Of a stretch of 64,000 nt of DNA, positions 45,118 through 54,322 are shown piece after piece. The stretch is from contig NZ_CP052135.1 of NCBI RefSeq assembly GCF_012955605.1, forward strand, positions 2,306,711-2,370,710, given 5' to 3'. The notes under the pieces are model-generated. The model worked only from the letters and a program-made list of their open reading frames with translations, was not told the DNA's origin and did not search any database. Within the stretch, counting starts at the first letter, position 1; the number at the start of each line of letters is the position of its first letter. A program made the position numbers and the translations under genes. The DNA is from Bacillus fonticola. GTDB taxonomy: Bacteria; Bacillota; Bacilli; Bacillales; JC228.

Positions 45118-48051
45118 ATGGAAGAAACCAATTGGAAAGAGCGGATACGCCGTGCTTTTCGTTTCTTAACGAATAATAGAACAAGAAAAGGTGCGCGCAT
45201 TACATACGGAGTCTTTTGGAACTTCTTTTTGCTTATCTGTATCACCGGATTTACAGGTGTTGCTTTTGCAGGTGGTGTCGGTGCGGGCTATTTTGCCTCA
45301 CTCGTAAAAGATGAGCCTATTCGCAGCTCTGATGATATGAAAAAAGATGTTTACAATTTAGAAGCAACGACAGAAATATTTTTTGCTGAAAATGTCTATA
45401 TGGGGAAACTTCGTAGCGACATAGAGCGTGAAGAAGTGACATTAGATCAGGTGTCACCATACGTTAAGGACGCCATTATTTCTACAGAAGATCAATATTT
45501 CTACGAGCACGAAGGTGTTGTCCCAAAAGCAATTTTGCGTGCTGTATATCAAGAATTCAGCAATGCTAATGTCCAAACTGGTGGGAGTACACTCACCCAG
45601 CAACTTATTAAAAATCAAATCTTAACAAATGAAGTATCTTTTGAGCGTAAAGCGAAGGAGATTTTACTTGCCCTACGCCTAGAGCAGTTTCTAAATAAAG
45701 ATGAAATTTTGGAAGCGTACTTGAACATGTCCTCTTTCGGTAGGAGCTCTTCCGGTCGAAATATTGCTGGAGTACAAACAGCTGCTCAAGGAATTTTCGG
45801 GGTAGATGCCCTTGATTTAACTTTGCCACAAGCTGCATTTATTGCCGGATTGCCACAAAGTCCTTATGCATACACTCCATTCACCCAAACAGGCGAAGTG
45901 AAAGAAAACTTGGAACCAGGTATGGAAAGAATGCATACTGTCCTAGAGAGAATGCTTGATAACGGTAAAATTGACGAAAAAGAATACGAAGCAGCGATCT
46001 CCTATGATTTAACAAAAGACTTTGCTCCTCCACAGCCGAGTACAACTGAAGCGTACCCATTTCTAGCTTATGAAATTGAAAAGCAGGCAATTGATATTTT
46101 AAAAATACAAATAGCAGAAGAGGACGGGTACAACAAGGAAGATTTGGAAAGTGACGAGATACTCAACGAAGAGTACCGTTTACTTGCTGATCGTAACTTG
46201 CGTCAAAATGGCTATCGCATTCGTACAACGATAGATAAAGAGATTTATGATAGAATGCAAGAGGTCACGAAAAACTATAAAAATTATGCCTATAACACTT
46301 CCTTTACATACGAAGACTCCGAGACTGGAGAAATCGTGACAGAAGAACAACCGATTGAAACAGGCGGCGTCCTTATCGAAAACGCAACTGGAAAAATTAT
46401 TAGCTTCGTTGCAGGAAGAAACTTTGACAGAGAACAATTGAATCACGCCTTTCGGTCAGAACGTCAAAACGGTTCGACAATGAAGCCACTTGTCGTGTAT
46501 GGACCGGCAATTGAAGAGGGAATTGCATCGCCGGGTACTGTCATTCCTGATGTATACACAGAGTATCAAGCGGGGCCAGAACTATGGACTCCTAGTAACT
46601 ATGTTAGCAACTCGTACCGTGGATTAACGACTACTCGCTATGCCTTGCAACAGTCGTTAAATATTCCCGCTGCTCGCTTATATTGGGAAATGTCTAGCTT
46701 GCAACCTGCAAACTATTTACAGAAAATGGGCTTCACTTCTTTGACAGAAGGCGATTTTTCAAACTTGGCCCTTGCACTAGGAGGCATGGAGATTGGTGTA
46801 AGTGTTGAAGAAAATACGAACGCCTATACAACCTTTGCAAACGGCGGAGAATTTATCGATGCCTATATGATCCAAAGCATTGAGACGGCTGAAGGGGATA
46901 GTGTTTATGAACATGAAATAAAAAGAGAAAAAGTATTCTCTCCACAAACCGCCTACTTACTGATCGACATGATGCGCGATGTTATAAACCAAGGGACAGC
47001 AGCAAGCTTACCGAGACTGTTAAGCTTCCAATCGGATTGGGCAGGAAAAACGGGAACGAGCCAAAACACGAACGACACGTGGTTCGTCGCATCTAATCCT
47101 AGCGTGACATTTGGGACGTGGATGGGTTATGATCAACCACAAACCATTCAATCGATTCCGGGCTATTCCTATAATCAACAAAATCTTGGGTTGTGGGCGC
47201 AGCTAATAAACGCAGCTTATGAAATAGATCCTGAACGAATTTCAACAGGAGACCGCTTTAAAATGCCAGGTGGAATCGTGCGTCGTTCTTATTGCGCAGT
47301 AAGTGGAGAACTTCCTTCTGATGCATGTTTACAGGCTGGTTTGGTAGAAACAGATTTATTCTCTGCCAATAATGTTCCAACGACTACTGACGATAATTTG
47401 TCTAATGCCGGCTTTGTTAGGATCGGCGAGGAAACATATATTGCAAACGAACGAACACCAGCTGAGTTTGTCGAGAGTGGTATCGTCTTAACACCAGAGT
47501 TTATAGACAATCAAATTGGTGGTGAAATATTAAGACCAGAAGAGGAGCTCATACCGAGTGACTCACGTTGGGAGCAACTACTTATTCCAGATAACGTGTT
47601 AGAAGAGAATGGGAAGGCACCAGATCCATTGCGTATCACACAACAGGGGTCCACTCTTAGGTGGTCAACTCATCCAGAAGAGGATGTCGTTGGCTATTAC
47701 GTATACAATGTTACAGATAGTGCAGAAACACGAGTTGATGCACTAGCCAATACACAATCTGGTTACAGTGTAAATGTCGGTGATGGTTCGTATGCTGTCA
47801 GGGCAGTCGACATTACAGGCCAGCTTTCTCCACTCTCTAACGTCATGCAGATTGGGGAACCTCCAACTCCAGAGCCTGACGACAATAATAATGATGATGA
47901 AAATTCCGGTGAGAACCAAGGGGAAGAAGAGAATCCTCCTAACGATGGCAGCAACGAAGATCGTCCTCCTGATGATCAGGAAAATGACCCTAACGATGGC
48001 AACGGTGACGACCCACCACCAAGTGACGGTAATAACAATGGAAATGGATAG
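45118..48051 (+). CDS. Class A penicillin-binding protein with FN3-like domain and acidic tail
   Basis: 977 residues. Short basic cytoplasmic head, one membrane helix (~30-60), GT51 transglycosylase with TEDQYFYEHEG (catalytic Glu ~124), and a transpeptidase domain with STMK (Ser ~453), SLN (~513) and KTGT (~644). After the catalytic part come an FN3-like domain (~840-910, LRWSTHPEEDVVGYYVYNV) and about 60 residues rich in Asp, Asn, Glu, Pro and Gly. It polymerises and crosslinks peptidoglycan outside the membrane. GGGGG precedes the ATG. It is related to PBP1A/1B of Bacilli but sits between tyrS and acsA, where B. subtilis has no such gene. Confidence 0.92.
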   Translation: MEETNWKERIRRAFRFLTNNRTRKGARITYGVFWNFFLLICITGFTGVAFAGGVGAGYFASLVKDEPIRSSDDMKKDVYNLEATTEIFFAENVYMGKLRSDIEREEVTLDQVSPYVKDAIISTEDQYFYEHEGVVPKAILRAVYQEFSNANVQTGGSTLTQQLIKNQILTNEVSFERKAKEILLALRLEQFLNKDEILEAYLNMSSFGRSSSGRNIAGVQTAAQGIFGVDALDLTLPQAAFIAGLPQSPYAYTPFTQTGEVKENLEPGMERMHTVLERMLDNGKIDEKEYEAAISYDLTKDFAPPQPSTTEAYPFLAYEIEKQAIDILKIQIAEEDGYNKEDLESDEILNEEYRLLADRNLRQNGYRIRTTIDKEIYDRMQEVTKNYKNYAYNTSFTYEDSETGEIVTEEQPIETGGVLIENATGKIISFVAGRNFDREQLNHAFRSERQNGSTMKPLVVYGPAIEEGIASPGTVIPDVYTEYQAGPELWTPSNYVSNSYRGLTTTRYALQQSLNIPAARLYWEMSSLQPANYLQKMGFTSLTEGDFSNLALALGGMEIGVSVEENTNAYTTFANGGEFIDAYMIQSIETAEGDSVYEHEIKREKVFSPQTAYLLIDMMRDVINQGTAASLPRLLSFQSDWAGKTGTSQNTNDTWFVASNPSVTFGTWMGYDQPQTIQSIPGYSYNQQNLGLWAQLINAAYEIDPERISTGDRFKMPGGIVRRSYCAVSGELPSDACLQAGLVETDLFSANNVPTTTDDNLSNAGFVRIGEETYIANERTPAEFVESGIVLTPEFIDNQIGGEILRPEEELIPSDSRWEQLLIPDNVLEENGKAPDPLRITQQGSTLRWSTHPEEDVVGYYVYNVTDSAETRVDALANTQSGYSVNVGDGSYAVRAVDITGQLSPLSNVMQIGEPPTPEPDDNNNDDENSGENQGEEENPPNDGSNEDRPPDDQENDPNDGNGDDPPPSDGNNNGNG

Positions 48052-48084
48052 TTCGTCGATCAAGTGATCCATTTAACCTCATAG

Positions 48085-48116
48085 CCGCCTTCGAAGGTAA
48101 TCGGAGGCGGTTTGTT
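48085..48116 (+). terminator. Terminator after the penicillin-binding protein gene
   Basis: CCGCCTTCGA pairs with TCGGAGGCGG (10 bp, one wobble) around AGGTAA and is followed by TTTGTT. Confidence 0.75.
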
Positions 48117-48145
48117 AATGAAACTGACATCGGTAATTGAATGGT

Positions 48146-48186
48146 AAAAAGCCCTCCTTTTCACTTGGAAAAGAAGGGCTTTTTAT
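48146..48186 (-). terminator. Terminator after acsA
   Basis: AAAAAGCCCTCCTTTTC and the opposing GAAAAGAAGGGCTTTTT make a long stem with a small internal mismatch. It adjoins the acsA stop. Confidence 0.88.
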
Positions 48187-49904
48187 TAATCTTCCATTGT
48201 TGATAAATCACCAGTAGGCAAATCGAGTTCCCAAGCTTTGAGAACACGACGCATAATCTTTCCGCTCCGTGTTTTTGGCAGCTTATCTTTAAATTCAATT
48301 TCACGAGGAGCTGCATGGGCGGCGAGGCCTTTTTTCACAAATTGACGAATCTCTTCAGTCAATTCATCTGACGCCTCGTACCCATCGCGCAATGCGATAA
48401 AAGCTTTAATAATTTCGCCTCGAACAGGATCTGGTTTTCCAATCACTCCCGCTTCTGCAACAGCTGGGTGCTCAACTAATTTACTCTCTACTTCAAATGG
48501 CCCTACACGCTCGCCAGACGTCATAATTACGTCATCTACACGTCCTTGGAACCAGAAATAGCCATCCTCATCCATGTACGCGGAATCACCGGAAACGTAC
48601 CACTCATCGTTTAAGAAATACGATTGAAACTTTTGCTCGTTATTCCAAATCGTAAACATTTGCGATGGAAAGCCTTTTTGAATCGCTAAGTTCCCCATTC
48701 GATTAGCAGGTAACTCGTTTCCTTGATCGTCAACGATAGCTGCTTTTACTCCAGGGATTGGTTTCCCCATTGATCCTGGTCTGATATCCATAGAAGGATA
48801 ATTACAAATAAGCTGCCCACCTGTTTCTGTCATCCACCACGTATCATGAATACGCTTTTGGAATACTTGCTGTCCCCACCGAATTACTTCCGGATTCAAC
48901 GGTTCACCCACGCTTAGTACGTGACGAAGAGAACTTAGGTCAAATCTCTTCACAAGCGCATCGCCTGCTCCCATTAGCATACGAAACGCTGTCGGTGCGC
49001 TATACCATACTGTCACTCCAAAGTCTTCAATCGTTTCGTACCAATTTTCTGGCTTAAAGCGTCCACCTACAATCACATTCGAACTCCCTGTTAGCCACGG
49101 TCCAAATATGCCATAAGAGGTACCCGTTACCCAACCCGGATCTGCTGTGCACCAATACACATCATCTTCTTGCAAATCTAATACCCATTTAGCGGTCTGA
49201 TAATGTTGGATCATTGCGTTGTGTACATGTAACACGCCTTTTGGCTTACCGGTTGATCCTGAAGTGTAGTGCAAGATGAGGCCGTCCGTCCGATTAACCC
49301 ACTCGATTTCAAGGTCCTTGCTCGCCTGTTCAAAATGATTTAAGAAATCTACATATGTTTCACTTTCTTCTACGCCTTCGCCAACAAGGAAAATGGTTTT
49401 TAAATGAGGAAGCTCCTCTACCGGTACACGCTCCAACAGCGCAGGCGTGGTGACCAATACTTGCGCTTCACTATCTTCTAATCTGTCTCGTACAGCGCCT
49501 TCCATGAAGGCTTCAAAAAGAGGTCCTACGATCGCTCCAAGTTTAATCGCGCCCAATGTCGCAAAATAAAGTTCTGGTGAGCGTGGCATAAAGATGAAAA
49601 CGCGATCGCCTTTTTCCACATTTCCGTATTGCTTTAATACGTTTCCAGCTTTGTTTGTATTGTCTTTCATCTCTTTGAACGTATACTTTTCGTTTCTTGA
49701 TGGATCGCGATAGTAGAGTGCGACTTTATTTTTTCTCTCTGATGTCGCGTGACGGTCAATCGCTTCATACGCCATATTCACCCGACCGGTTTCTGACCAA
49801 GTAAAAGCTCTCTCTGTCTCTTGCCAGTCAAATGACGCAAGTGTGTCTTCATAACTTTGTAGGTTATGGTTTCCCTTTGTCGCTGGTAGCGCTTCCACTT
49901 TCAT
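48186..49904 (-). CDS. acsA: Acetyl-CoA synthetase
   Basis: Activates acetate to acetyl-CoA through acetyl-AMP. 572 residues, same size as B. subtilis AcsA. ATP site LHYTSGSTGKPKGVLHVHNA, WMTETGGQ, the hinge FQGRVDDVIMTSGERVGP, and the regulatory lysine in LPKTRSGKIMRR, which AcuA acetylates in B. subtilis. ATG at 49904 with AAAGGAGGA upstream. It is divergent from acuABC across a region with two cre-like sites, which is the conserved acs/acu arrangement. Confidence 0.96.
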   Translation of the reverse strand: MKVEALPATKGNHNLQSYEDTLASFDWQETERAFTWSETGRVNMAYEAIDRHATSERKNKVALYYRDPSRNEKYTFKEMKDNTNKAGNVLKQYGNVEKGDRVFIFMPRSPELYFATLGAIKLGAIVGPLFEAFMEGAVRDRLEDSEAQVLVTTPALLERVPVEELPHLKTIFLVGEGVEESETYVDFLNHFEQASKDLEIEWVNRTDGLILHYTSGSTGKPKGVLHVHNAMIQHYQTAKWVLDLQEDDVYWCTADPGWVTGTSYGIFGPWLTGSSNVIVGGRFKPENWYETIEDFGVTVWYSAPTAFRMLMGAGDALVKRFDLSSLRHVLSVGEPLNPEVIRWGQQVFQKRIHDTWWMTETGGQLICNYPSMDIRPGSMGKPIPGVKAAIVDDQGNELPANRMGNLAIQKGFPSQMFTIWNNEQKFQSYFLNDEWYVSGDSAYMDEDGYFWFQGRVDDVIMTSGERVGPFEVESKLVEHPAVAEAGVIGKPDPVRGEIIKAFIALRDGYEASDELTEEIRQFVKKGLAAHAAPREIEFKDKLPKTRSGKIMRRVLKAWELDLPTGDLSTMED

Positions 49905-49945
49905 GAAACATCCTCCTTTGTTCTTTGTTTCAAGTCTCATTCTCT

Positions 49946-49974
49946 AGTATAATATAAATAAGAAACGTTCACAA
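49946..49974 (-). promoter_or_regulatory. acsA promoter overlapped by a cre-like site
   Basis: TTGTGA (49969-49974), 17 bases, TATACT (49946-49951). TGTGAACGTTTCTT (49960-49973) matches the cre consensus at 12 of 14 positions and covers the -35 box, so CcpA should repress. Confidence 0.55.
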
Positions 49975-50032
49975 TTTTTTACGTATTCTGTACATACTTC
50001 TCCTCTTCAAAGTATTCTGTAGGAGAAATAGA

Positions 50033-50060
50033 TTGAAAGCGCTTTACTTTTTGGTATGCT
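50033..50060 (+). promoter_or_regulatory. acuABC promoter overlapped by a cre-like site
   Basis: TTGAAA (50033-50038), 16 bases, TATGCT (50055-50060) with a TGG extension. TGAAAGCGCTTTAC (50034-50047) covers the -35 and spacer. It is close to the acuA cre I recall from B. subtilis (TGAAAACGCTTTAT). Confidence 0.6.
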
Positions 50061-50092
50061 AAAGGAAGAGACTCCCTAAAGAGGTGATGGCA

Positions 50093-50725
50093 TTGCACCA
50101 CCTGAAGACCTACAACGCAAAAGAAAAAAAAACAAAAGACGGTACATTTATTGTAGAAGGTCCTCTCCCAGCTTCTACTCTGAAAAAATATGATTTTCAT
50201 GCAGATCTTACTTCTTTTCGTCCTGCCCGCCAACAATTTCAAGCTTTACTCGGGATTGCTGAACTCCCGGAGGGGCGTATTCTTGTAGCAAGAAGAGATG
50301 ATATTATTGTCGGCTACGTTACCTACTTATACCCTGACCCATTAGAGCGGTGGTCAGAGGGGAATATGGAAAATTTAATTGAATTAGGAGCTATTGAAAT
50401 CGCCCCAGAATTCCGGGGCGGTTCACTTGGAAAAGAGTTGTTAAAAGTTTCAATGATGGATGACTCAATGGAAGATTATATCATTATTACGACAGAATAT
50501 TACTGGCACTGGGACTTAAAAGGGACAGGTTTATCTGTTTGGGAATATCGTAAAGTGATGGAGAAAATGATGAACGCTGGAGGTCTAGAATGGTTTGCAA
50601 CAGATGATCCTGAAATTAGCTCACACCCAGCAAATTGCTTAATGGTTCGTATTGGGAATCGAATTGAGGCGAGCTCTATTCAACAATTTGACCAGCTACG
50701 CTTTAAAAACCGCTTTATGTATTAA
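50093..50725 (+). CDS. acuA: Protein lysine acetyltransferase AcuA
   Basis: GNAT enzyme that acetylates and inactivates AcsA. With the TTG start at 50093 (GAGGTG six bases upstream) it has 210 residues, equal to B. subtilis AcuA, and starts LHHLKTYN. Motifs: GRILVARRDDIIVGYVTYLYPDPLERWSEG, then GAIEIAPEFRGGSLGKELL for acetyl-CoA binding. An ATG at 50087 is too close to the ribosome site. First gene of acuABC. Confidence 0.93.
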   Translation: MHHLKTYNAKEKKTKDGTFIVEGPLPASTLKKYDFHADLTSFRPARQQFQALLGIAELPEGRILVARRDDIIVGYVTYLYPDPLERWSEGNMENLIELGAIEIAPEFRGGSLGKELLKVSMMDDSMEDYIIITTEYYWHWDLKGTGLSVWEYRKVMEKMMNAGGLEWFATDDPEISSHPANCLMVRIGNRIEASSIQQFDQLRFKNRFMY

Positions 50726-50754
50726 CTCAAAAACCGCTTACAAGGGGGAACAGC

Positions 50755-51408
50755 ATGATGAAAGTCGAAGAAATGATGACTTCGCCAGTTGTGACACTTT
50801 CACCGGAAAACACAGTCGAAGAGGCCTATCAATGTTTGCAGCGATCCCGTATCTCACACATTCCGGTTGTAGGAAGTGATGATCACTTTATTGGGTTAGT
50901 ATCAGACCATCACCTCTCCTATTGGATGACAGAAGCATACAAATCTGGAGGGAACATAAAAAACGCCTACCAAAGACCGCTTAGCGATGTTGCGATTCGC
51001 AATGTACAAACAGGGCATCCGCTCGATTTTGTCGAGGAAGTGACCGTTTTGTTTGAGGAGTATCATTTACGCGCCCTCCCTATTCTGTCGGATAAAAAAG
51101 TAGTGGGCATCATTACTAAAACTGATCTCCTTAAAACATTTATTGCATTAACGGGTGCAGGGAAGCCTGGTTCTCATTTAGAGGTCCGGGTCCCAAACAA
51201 GCCAGGTAATCTTGCACGAGTAACTGACGTAATGAACTCTGACAAATTAAATATTCATAGTATTCTCGTCTATCCTAATGCAGACGACGACCGTTTCAAA
51301 ATTCTTGTTTTTCGTGTTGGAACGATGAATCCTCTCCCCCTAGTGCATGCGTTACACGAAGAAGGATTTGACGTTTTATGGCCGAAAGAAATGGGGACAC
51401 ATGTATGA
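50755..51408 (+). CDS. acuB: AcuB, CBS-pair and ACT domain protein
   Basis: 217 residues: two CBS motifs (~1-135; MMTSPVVTLSPENTVEEAY and RALPILSDKKVVGIITKTDL) and an ACT domain (~142-210, LEVRVPNKPGNLARVTDVMN). It probably senses a nucleotide or amino acid and modulates AcuA or AcuC; the biochemical role is not settled. GGGGG precedes the ATG. The stop overlaps the acuC start. Confidence 0.92.
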   Translation: MMKVEEMMTSPVVTLSPENTVEEAYQCLQRSRISHIPVVGSDDHFIGLVSDHHLSYWMTEAYKSGGNIKNAYQRPLSDVAIRNVQTGHPLDFVEEVTVLFEEYHLRALPILSDKKVVGIITKTDLLKTFIALTGAGKPGSHLEVRVPNKPGNLARVTDVMNSDKLNIHSILVYPNADDDRFKILVFRVGTMNPLPLVHALHEEGFDVLWPKEMGTHV

Positions 51409-52580
51409 TGGAGAGCGTGTTTATTTTTAGTAAAGAATTGCTCTCCTACCGGTTCGGTGAACAGCACCCCTTCGATCAAAAAAGATTATTGTTAACGAAA
51501 ACCCTTCTTGAAGAAGTAGGTGCATTAACTAATGAAGAAATACTTCCTCCCCGTCGTGCTACAGAAGCTGAAATTGCACTTATTCATGATCCTCAATACA
51601 TTCAAGCGGTGCAACATGCAAGCTCTGGACTGCTTGGCGACCCAGAACCGTATGGATTAGGAACAGAGGATACACCGGTATTTCCCAATATGCACGAAGC
51701 GAGTTCTTGGGTGGTCGGTGGTGCTATCACTGGAATGGAAGCGATTCTTTCTGGTCAAACAAAGCGTGCTCTCCATCTAGGAGGCGGTCTGCATCACGGG
51801 TTCCGTGGCAAAGCTTCAGGTTTTTGTGTCTATAATGATACCGCAGTAGCGATCGAACTAGCAAAGCGACAAGGTTATCGCGTGTTATATGTAGATACTG
51901 ACGCTCATCACGGGGATGGAGTACAATGGGCTTTCTACGATGACCCCGCTGTATGTACGCTATCTATTCATGAGACAGGGCGCTATCTCTTTCCAGGCAC
52001 TGGTTCTCTTCAAGAACGCGGACATGGAAACGGATATGGATTCTCTTTTAATATTCCACTAGATGCCTTTACAGAGGATGAATCGTGGCTACACGCATAT
52101 GAAGAAGCATTTAGGGAAGTTGCCCACTACTTCCAACCAGATATCATTGTGACACAAAATGGGGCCGATGCACACTTCTTGGACCCGCTTACGCATCTAT
52201 GTTCTACGATGAAGATCTACCAAAGGATTCCTCTGTTAGCAAAAGAAATAGCAGATATGTATTGCGATGGTCGATGGTTAGCTGTAGGGGGCGGGGGATA
52301 CGATCATTGGCGTGTTGTTCCAAGGGCCTGGTCATATATTTGGCTAGCCATGAAGGAAAGGGATTCCCCTACCGATGAAATCCCTAAAAGTTGGAGAGAA
52401 ATGTGGCAAAAAGAAGCACCTGTGACCTTACCCAACAATTGGGACGATGGTGTCCATGCTTACGAACCGATTCCTCGCAAGGCAGAGATTGATGAAAAAA
52501 ATGAACAAACAGTTAAGAAAGCCTTATATATATGTCGCAGCACGAGTCCTTTTAAAAAGAGCCAAGAGTCATCATCCTAG
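51405..52580 (+). CDS. acuC: Protein deacetylase AcuC (class I HDAC fold)
   Basis: Reactivates AcsA by removing the acetyl group. 391 residues. Active-site regions LHLGGGLHHGFRGKASGFCVYND, VLYVDTDAHHGDGVQWAFYDD, LSIHETGRYLFPGTG and GGGGYDHWRVVPRAWS hold the zinc ligands and catalytic histidines. The ATG at 51405 overlaps acuB as ATGA. The operon AcuABC with AcsA gives a reversible acetylation switch on acetate activation. Confidence 0.94.
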   Translation: MMESVFIFSKELLSYRFGEQHPFDQKRLLLTKTLLEEVGALTNEEILPPRRATEAEIALIHDPQYIQAVQHASSGLLGDPEPYGLGTEDTPVFPNMHEASSWVVGGAITGMEAILSGQTKRALHLGGGLHHGFRGKASGFCVYNDTAVAIELAKRQGYRVLYVDTDAHHGDGVQWAFYDDPAVCTLSIHETGRYLFPGTGSLQERGHGNGYGFSFNIPLDAFTEDESWLHAYEEAFREVAHYFQPDIIVTQNGADAHFLDPLTHLCSTMKIYQRIPLLAKEIADMYCDGRWLAVGGGGYDHWRVVPRAWSYIWLAMKERDSPTDEIPKSWREMWQKEAPVTLPNNWDDGVHAYEPIPRKAEIDEKNEQTVKKALYICRSTSPFKKSQESSS

Positions 52581-52590
52581 TCGTATAACA

Positions 52591-52636
52591 ACAAAACGAG
52601 GTGATCACAATAAACATGTGTACCTCGTTTTGTTTT
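52591..52636. terminator. Bidirectional terminator between acuC and motS
   Basis: ACAAAACGAGGT pairs with ACCTCGTTTTGT around a ~20-base loop; A and T runs flank it. Confidence 0.8.
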
Positions 52637-52672
52637 ATCCTATAAAAACAGCGCCAATCCACATGAAGATCG

Positions 52673-53446
52673 TTACTGTCCTACTTCCGCACCTTGAAAG
52701 TCAGGATCTGAAATGATGATTTCCACACGGCGATTTTTCTGCCAATTTTCCTCCCGATCATTGGGAGCGACTGGTCTCGTTTCTCCATATCCAACTGCAG
52801 TAAATCGCTTTGGATCTAATCCTTCATTCTCAATAAAGTATCGTATAACGCTAGAAGCTCGTGCTGTCGATAACTCCCAGTTAGAAGGATATCTATACGT
52901 TTTAATTGGACGATTATCCGTATGTCCCTCAACCTTCACAAAGTTCGGGATATTTTGAAGTAGTGTAGATACCTTTTCTAAAAATGGGGTTGCCCCATGT
53001 AGTAACGTTGCTTCACCGGTTTCAAACAATACCTGCTCCTGCAAAACAAGAACAACACCTCGCTCCGTTCTGTTCGCTACCACAACATCCTGCAAACCCT
53101 CCTTTTCAAGGAAGGCCTGTACCTCTTCCATGATAACAAGCAATGAGTCTGCACTAGAGTCCGAGAAATTCGCTTCCGTCTCCTGCTTACTATCTTGCAC
53201 TGAATTTACTTCTTTCTCTGAAATCGGTTCACCTGGTTGCTCGTATTCAACAATAGAAGGCTGAAAATCTAGTATACTCTTTTCGCTAAAAGAATCTGCT
53301 AATGCACGAAACTTCAAATTATCAATTTGTGACATAGAGAATAGCAATATAAAAAACACGAGAATTAGCGTAATCAAATCTGAAAAAGTGACCATCCATT
53401 TCGGTGCTCCCTGATTAACAGGTGGTCTCCGTCTTTTATAGTTCAT
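52673..53446 (-). CDS. motS: Flagellar stator protein MotS (Na+-type MotB)
   Basis: 257 residues. A short basic cytoplasmic end, one membrane helix (~20-40) with the ion-binding Asp23 in FSDLITLILVFFILLFSMSQ, a linker, and an OmpA-like peptidoglycan-binding domain (KVEGHTDNRPIKT, YGETRPVAPNDREENWQKNRR). It anchors the stator to the wall. Linkage to ccpA-motP identifies it as MotS rather than MotB. Start overlaps motP by 11 bases. Confidence 0.93.
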   Translation of the reverse strand: MNYKRRRPPVNQGAPKWMVTFSDLITLILVFFILLFSMSQIDNLKFRALADSFSEKSILDFQPSIVEYEQPGEPISEKEVNSVQDSKQETEANFSDSSADSLLVIMEEVQAFLEKEGLQDVVVANRTERGVVLVLQEQVLFETGEATLLHGATPFLEKVSTLLQNIPNFVKVEGHTDNRPIKTYRYPSNWELSTARASSVIRYFIENEGLDPKRFTAVGYGETRPVAPNDREENWQKNRRVEIIISDPDFQGAEVGQ

Positions 53447-54266
53447 TTCGAACGGTCTCCTCGCTAAAAGGACTCACCTTATCCTTATCCTCCTCCTCTT
53501 TCTGATCCTCATCAGAAAGAAATACAGCTAACTTTTCTTTAAGGAGTTTCGGATTTTGACCTGATTGAACGCCAATAACCCCTTCTATCACGATCTGTTT
53601 ATAAAATACTTCCTCATCTGTTTGTGCTAATAGTTTTGCGGCAAGTGGGTGAAAAAATAAGTTTGCGAGAAGAGATCCGTATAAAGTAGTTAACAAAGCG
53701 ATAGCCATGTTGGGTCCTAGCGTGGAAGGATCATTTAGGTTCTTGAGCATTAATACAAGTCCGATCAATGTACCGATCATTCCCCATGCTGGTGCATAAT
53801 CACCTGCTTTTTCCAACAGATTGCGCATACGACCATGTCGTTCTTCCATTGCCCGAATATCAGCATGCATAATATCTGTAATGGTATCCGATTCTATTCC
53901 ATCTATCGCTAGAAGGATTCCCTTTTTCAGAAAAGGATCTTTTACTTCATCAAGTTCCATTTCTAGAGCGAGCAGACCTTCACGTCGCGCACGATCAGAT
54001 AGAAGAATACATGTTTCAATTAAGTCCTTCAAGCTGTGATCTTTAATTGAAAATCCTTGCTTTATTACACTTGGCAACCGCTTTAACTCCTTAATAGAGA
54101 AGTTAACGAGCATGGCAGCTGCCAGCCCTCCAAACAAGATGATCATAGACGGAATATCAAGGAATGAGAGAAATCCACCAGAAGCTCCATTTGACAATAC
54201 GCCAAAGATTAAAACGAGAACGCCTACGACGATTCCAATTGGTGTCAGTAAATCAAGCCTTTTCAT
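53436..54266 (-). CDS. motP: Flagellar stator protein MotP (Na+-type MotA)
   Basis: 276 residues, four membrane helices (~7-27, 32-52, 150-172, 180-202) and the large cytoplasmic loop that contacts FliG (LIETCILLSDRARREGLLALE, with Arg and Glu as in MotA). With MotS it couples Na+ influx to rotation. The C terminus is unusually acidic and Lys-rich (SDEDQKEEEDKDKVSPFSEE). GGAGAGAGGA lies before the ATG; 56 bases behind ccpA, so ccpA-motPS is probably one operon. Confidence 0.93.
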   Translation of the reverse strand: MKRLDLLTPIGIVVGVLVLIFGVLSNGASGGFLSFLDIPSMIILFGGLAAAMLVNFSIKELKRLPSVIKQGFSIKDHSLKDLIETCILLSDRARREGLLALEMELDEVKDPFLKKGILLAIDGIESDTITDIMHADIRAMEERHGRMRNLLEKAGDYAPAWGMIGTLIGLVLMLKNLNDPSTLGPNMAIALLTTLYGSLLANLFFHPLAAKLLAQTDEEVFYKQIVIEGVIGVQSGQNPKLLKEKLAVFLSDEDQKEEEDKDKVSPFSEETVRNEL

Positions 54267-54322
54267 AAGTTGTCCTCTCTCCTCATTCCTATTTTTGTCT
54301 ATTCCTTATATCGTCTATATAT

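Noticed and set aside
47743-48072. Hydrophobic minus-strand frame antisense to the PBP tail
   Set aside because: It is the mirror of the acidic GAT/AAT-rich tail codons, whose complement reads as Ile/Val; no ribosome site.
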